From contig PASO01000051.1 in the NCBI GenBank assembly GCA_002712135.1, forward strand, positions 8,977-15,976: a DNA stretch of 7,000 nt. Reading direction: 5' to 3'. Within the stretch, counting starts at the first letter, position 1. Each line of letters starts with the position of its first letter. Below, piece after piece: positions 6,672-7,000 of the stretch. Source of the stretch: Gammaproteobacteria bacterium (GTDB lineage Bacteria; Pseudomonadota; Gammaproteobacteria; Pseudomonadales; Azotimanducaceae). Made by a program: the position numbers and the translations under genes. The notes below the pieces were generated by a model, which saw only the letters and a list, made by a program, of their open reading frames with translations, was not told the DNA's origin and did not search any database.

Positions 6672-6863
6672 ATGGTTAACCGGAAAGAAGTTTCTATTCT
6701 CATCATGCTACTCAGCACTCTCTCGTGTCTGAGCACTCAAGCGCAGGATTTTACACGCGAGTTTGACATCATCTACCACAAGCAAGATGGTTTCGCGTTG
6801 ACCATGGAGAAGATCGCACCACAGCAAAGCAATGGCGCCGCCATCGCCTCGCAAGCGCGATAA
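6672..6863 (+). pseudogene. N-terminal stub of a second secreted alpha/beta hydrolase
   Basis: The reading frame from ATG 6672 to TAA 6861-6863 gives only 63 residues. It opens with a signal peptide (MVNRKEVSILIMLLSTLSCLSTQA, probable cut before Gln25). Next comes FTREFDIIYHKQDGFALTMEKIAPQQSNGAA, which resembles the start of secreted alpha/beta hydrolases whose first strands read YxxKxGxALTMDVFxPxxxNGAAVI. In those proteins a Gly-Gly-Trp-like oxyanion segment and the nucleophile elbow follow. Here the match ends after NGAAI with SQAR and a stop, so no catalytic residue is encoded. The break falls about 107 bp before the tRNA-His repeat, consistent with loss of the 3' part by rearrangement. 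No clear ribosome site precedes it. It is separated from the esterase by 103 bp containing only a GTTCAA/TTGAAC inverted repeat (6599-6618). A genuine short secreted peptide is a less likely alternative. Confidence 0.6.
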
Positions 6864-6969
6864 ACGCGGTCGGTTCGTAAAAAAATAGTTGGGTATATAC
6901 AGTAGGTATCTGGCGCATTTTATATTCCCAAAACTGGCCTGTAGGCCGCATAAAAAGTGGATTGGCTCT

Positions 6970-7000
6970 TGGATTGTGATTCCAGCGGTCGTGGGTTCAA
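6970..7000 (+). repeat. Partial tRNA-His copy, candidate attachment site (continues past window)
   Basis: These 31 bases are identical to 5140-5170, covering the tRNA-His anticodon arm, variable region and the start of the T arm; the window ends inside the match. GCTCT just before it (6965-6969) also matches 5136-5140 if one extra T is allowed. The D arm and a matching acceptor strand are absent upstream, so this is not a functional second tRNA. It is the expected form of the distal att copy left by integration into a tRNA gene. Confidence 0.8.

Larger units (their letters stand above)
5189..6969. mobile_element. Putative tRNA-His-targeted integrated segment
   Basis: This stretch lies between intact tRNA-His and a second copy of that gene's anticodon-to-T-loop sequence, a repeat spacing of 1830 bp. 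Direct repeats of a tRNA 3' portion are the usual product of tyrosine-recombinase integration. The contents are accessory in character: a small predicted secreted protein, a secreted esterase and a truncated hydrolase, with no core genes. No integrase, excisionase or transposase is visible. It may therefore be a decayed or non-autonomous unit, or one module of a larger island continuing past 7000. The limits are inferred from the repeats alone. Confidence 0.55.

Noticed and set aside
6936..6947. GGCC-TGTA-GGCC hairpin as an intrinsic terminator
   Set aside because: The stem is only four or five bp and is not followed by a T-run on the plus strand; on the minus strand only four T follow after two bases.
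1..7000. CRISPR arrays, insertion sequences with terminal inverted repeats, retrons or toxin-antitoxin pairs
   Set aside because: I looked on both strands and saw no regularly spaced repeats, transposase, reverse transcriptase or recognisable toxin-antitoxin pair.

Overview
The window looks like the chromosome of a Gram-negative gammaproteobacterium with mid-range GC. It carries an AcnB-type aconitase, the tRNA hydroxylase MiaE (of limited distribution, best known from gammaproteobacteria such as Salmonella and Pseudomonas), LpxH of the lipid A pathway, and the 3' end of a purF closely resembling the enterobacterial/pseudomonad type. Genus cannot be fixed from this stretch.

Layout, left to right. 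Positions 1-249 are the 3' end of purF (+). Positions about 300-656 hold a decayed MoxR-type AAA+ ATPase: two frame changes, an in-frame stop, and loss of everything after the first part of the ATPase core. Positions 733-3339 are intact acnB (-). An 88-bp divergent spacer separates it from miaE (+, 3428-4018). miaE converges on lpxH (-, 4015-4725) so tightly that both TAA stops share one TTAA. A strong promoter at 4795-4824, with a GC-rich discriminator, drives a three-gene tRNA operon: Pro(UGG), Arg(UCU), His(GUG).

Immediately after tRNA-His the character changes. There follow a small predicted secreted protein of unknown function (-, 5199-5441), a 21-bp tandem repeat with an operator-like palindrome (5563-5604), a predicted secreted alpha/beta-fold esterase (+, 5618-6568) and the N-terminal stub of a second secreted hydrolase (6672-6863). 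The last 31 bases of the window (6970-7000) repeat the anticodon-to-T-loop part of tRNA-His exactly, 1830 bp after the original and without a 5' half. That is the signature of an attachment-site duplication left by site-specific integration into the 3' end of a tRNA gene. The stretch from about 5189 to 6969 is therefore best read as a small mobile unit, or one end of a larger island, inserted at tRNA-His. No integrase is visible in it.

The core genes serve housekeeping roles: purine synthesis, TCA cycle, tRNA modification, lipid A synthesis and tRNA supply. The segment after tRNA-His is accessory and apparently encodes export-targeted hydrolytic functions. The main discovery candidate is this compact, recombinase-free cargo segment bounded by tRNA-His sequence. 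Homology statements come from recognising family sequences by eye; no database search was run.
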